From Alphaproteobacteria bacterium (lineage in GTDB: Bacteria; Pseudomonadota; Alphaproteobacteria; Sphingomonadales; Rhodothalassiaceae): a DNA stretch of 6,218 nucleotides. The DNA lies in NCBI GenBank assembly GCA_003695555.1, contig RFIU01000328.1:1-6218 (forward strand), in the 5' to 3' direction. The notes beneath the pieces were generated by a model. The model did not search any database and was not told where the DNA came from. It worked only from the letters and a program-made list of their open reading frames with translations. The position numbers and the translations under genes were made by a program. This document shows positions 5,523-6,218 of the stretch, piece after piece. The number at the start of each line of letters is the position of its first letter. Within the stretch, counting starts at the first letter, position 1.

Positions 5523-5969
5523 TCAGAATTCCAGGCCGTAGCTTTGCGCCAGCAGCTCGATCGGGTGCGGTGCGTGGTCGGGGGTGGCCGGCTCGCCCTG
5601 CATTTCGACGAGCTGCTCGAGGTGACAGCCGGCGAGCGGGCATTCCGAACAGCGGTGGGCGCGGTTCTGTCGCACGAGCGTACGCGCCGCCGGCCGGCCG
5701 ACCTTGCAGGCGGTGTCGAAATGCGCCTTCATCATTCCCCATTTGCCGCCGTGGCCCGAGCAGCGTTCGACGACATCGACGGGCGTGTCGGGGATGAGGC
5801 GCAGCATCTCGGCCGCCTTCGCGCCGATGTTCTGGGCGCGCGCATGGCAGGCAAGATGGACGCTCACCCCGCCGTCAAGCGGTTGCAGCCCGTCGACGAG
5901 ACCATTGCGCTTGTGGACATCGACGACATGTTCGGTGCCGTTGAACTCGATATAGGTGATCCTGGCCAT
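5523..5969 (-). pseudogene. chimera: ferredoxin N-terminus joined to the C-terminal CCG domain of an Fe-S oxidoreductase
   Basis: The 148-codon ORF starts at ATG 5969 with a G-rich site (GAGGCGGGGAACGG) upstream. Residues 1-18, MARITYIEFNGTEHVVDV, look like the start of an adrenodoxin-type [2Fe-2S] ferredoxin, but the cluster cysteines that should follow are absent. From residue 19 (base 5915) the sequence instead reads as the C-terminal third of the GlpC-like/heterodisulfide-reductase-like oxidoreductase that accompanies DUF3501. It has VHLACHARAQN with C41, VVERCSGHGG with C70 (CSG in place of CCG), and 34 residues later C107-S-E-C110 in CSECPLAGCH, then the terminal HPIELLAQSYGLEF. The normal protein is about 400-450 residues with N-terminal [4Fe-4S] CxxCxxC motifs; none are present. 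The frame is intact and the CCG ligands survive, so a short product may be made, but neither parent function should remain. It is called a pseudogene by inference; a chimeric assembly is the main alternative. Confidence 0.7.
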
Positions 5970-6007
5970 CCGTTCCCCGCCTCGGTTCGTTCCTGCTGGC
6001 AGGCTAT

Positions 6008-6218
6008 CTAATATGCCCGCGCGCGTGCCGCCAGCCCCTTTTGCCGCGCCATCACGTTGCGGTGAGAGAGGTTCGCGATTGCCGGCGGCGGGCAATTGTA
6101 CCTCCGGGCGCGGCTCGGTGATAGCCAGCACCACCTGCGCGAAGGCCTGCAAACTGTAATACAATACCAGCAGATACAGCAAGGCGCTGCGCGCCCGGTC
6201 GTGTCCGGCAAACGTGCC
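6008..6218 (-). pseudogene. 3' end of an unrecognised gene, apparently frame-shifted
   Basis: Two minus-strand frames are open from the right edge. In the first (codons starting at 6218) the reading is strongly G/C-ending and hydrophobic, SALLYLLVLYYSLQAFAQ then VVLAITEPRPE, like a membrane segment, up to about base 6110. Beyond that, codon bias favours the other frame, which reads PPPAIANLSHRNVMARQKG then LAARARAY and stops with TAG at 6008-6010, 38 nt before the downstream ATG at 5969. The composite suggests one gene with a +/-1 frameshift near 6090-6115, or only one of the frames being real. No family is recognised. The region is edge-truncated and the call is tentative. Confidence 0.3.

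Noticed and set aside
5523..6182. Extension of the chimeric Fe-S ORF upstream to a TTG at 6182 (219 residues with a membrane-like start)
   Set aside because: The added 71 residues have mixed codon bias after about 6110 and a different gene-like frame ends at 6008. The ferredoxin-like Met at 5969 is a natural start.
1..6218. Toxin-antitoxin, phage-defence, integrase or transposase genes
   Set aside because: None of the readable protein sequences show such motifs, and no terminal inverted repeats or target duplications bracket the accessory genes.

Overview
The window looks like chromosomal DNA of a GC-rich alphaproteobacterium. Codon third positions are mostly G or C, and the left half carries rnc-era-recO in the order known from that class. 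RecO has the alphaproteobacterial look (a reduced zinc-finger region reading CAVTG followed by VSPKSGRAVS). The DUF3501 protein and the CCG-type Fe-S protein on the right are also common in alphaproteobacteria. I cannot fix the order; Rhodospirillales- or Rhizobiales-like is a guess.

Left, plus strand (1-2751): RNase III (rnc) and the ribosome-assembly GTPase Era are 3 nt apart and surely co-transcribed. RecO follows after a 113-nt gap that contains a perfect tandem 18-bp duplication. All three are full length with their key residues intact. The first ~90 bases probably hold the 3' end of an upstream gene, which leaves the exact rnc start ambiguous.

Middle (2752-3526, plus strand): after a relatively AT-rich gap with a candidate promoter, a palindrome and a leader hairpin comes a 201-residue putative 2OG-Fe(II) oxygenase of unknown substrate. 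It converges on, and overlaps by 13 nt, a minus-strand gene (3514-4680) for an exported protein with an N-terminal helical segment and about five WD40-like/PD40 beta-propeller motifs.

Right, minus strand (4870-6218): a DUF3501 protein is preceded by a short ORF that is the most striking object here. Its first 18 residues look like the start of an adrenodoxin-type [2Fe-2S] ferredoxin. The remaining 130 look like the C-terminal CCG domain of the Fe-S oxidoreductase (often labelled GlpC-like or heterodisulfide-reductase-like) that normally sits next to DUF3501 and rubrerythrin. The cluster-binding part of the ferredoxin and the N-terminal [4Fe-4S] part of the oxidoreductase are absent. An in-frame deletion (or a chimeric assembly) that joined two genes and removed what lay between them is the simplest reading. 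The last ~200 bases hold the 3' end of an unrecognised minus-strand gene whose coding frame appears to switch.

The left part is housekeeping. The right part is accessory and appears rearranged. I see no CRISPR array, tRNA, rRNA, transposase or phage gene.
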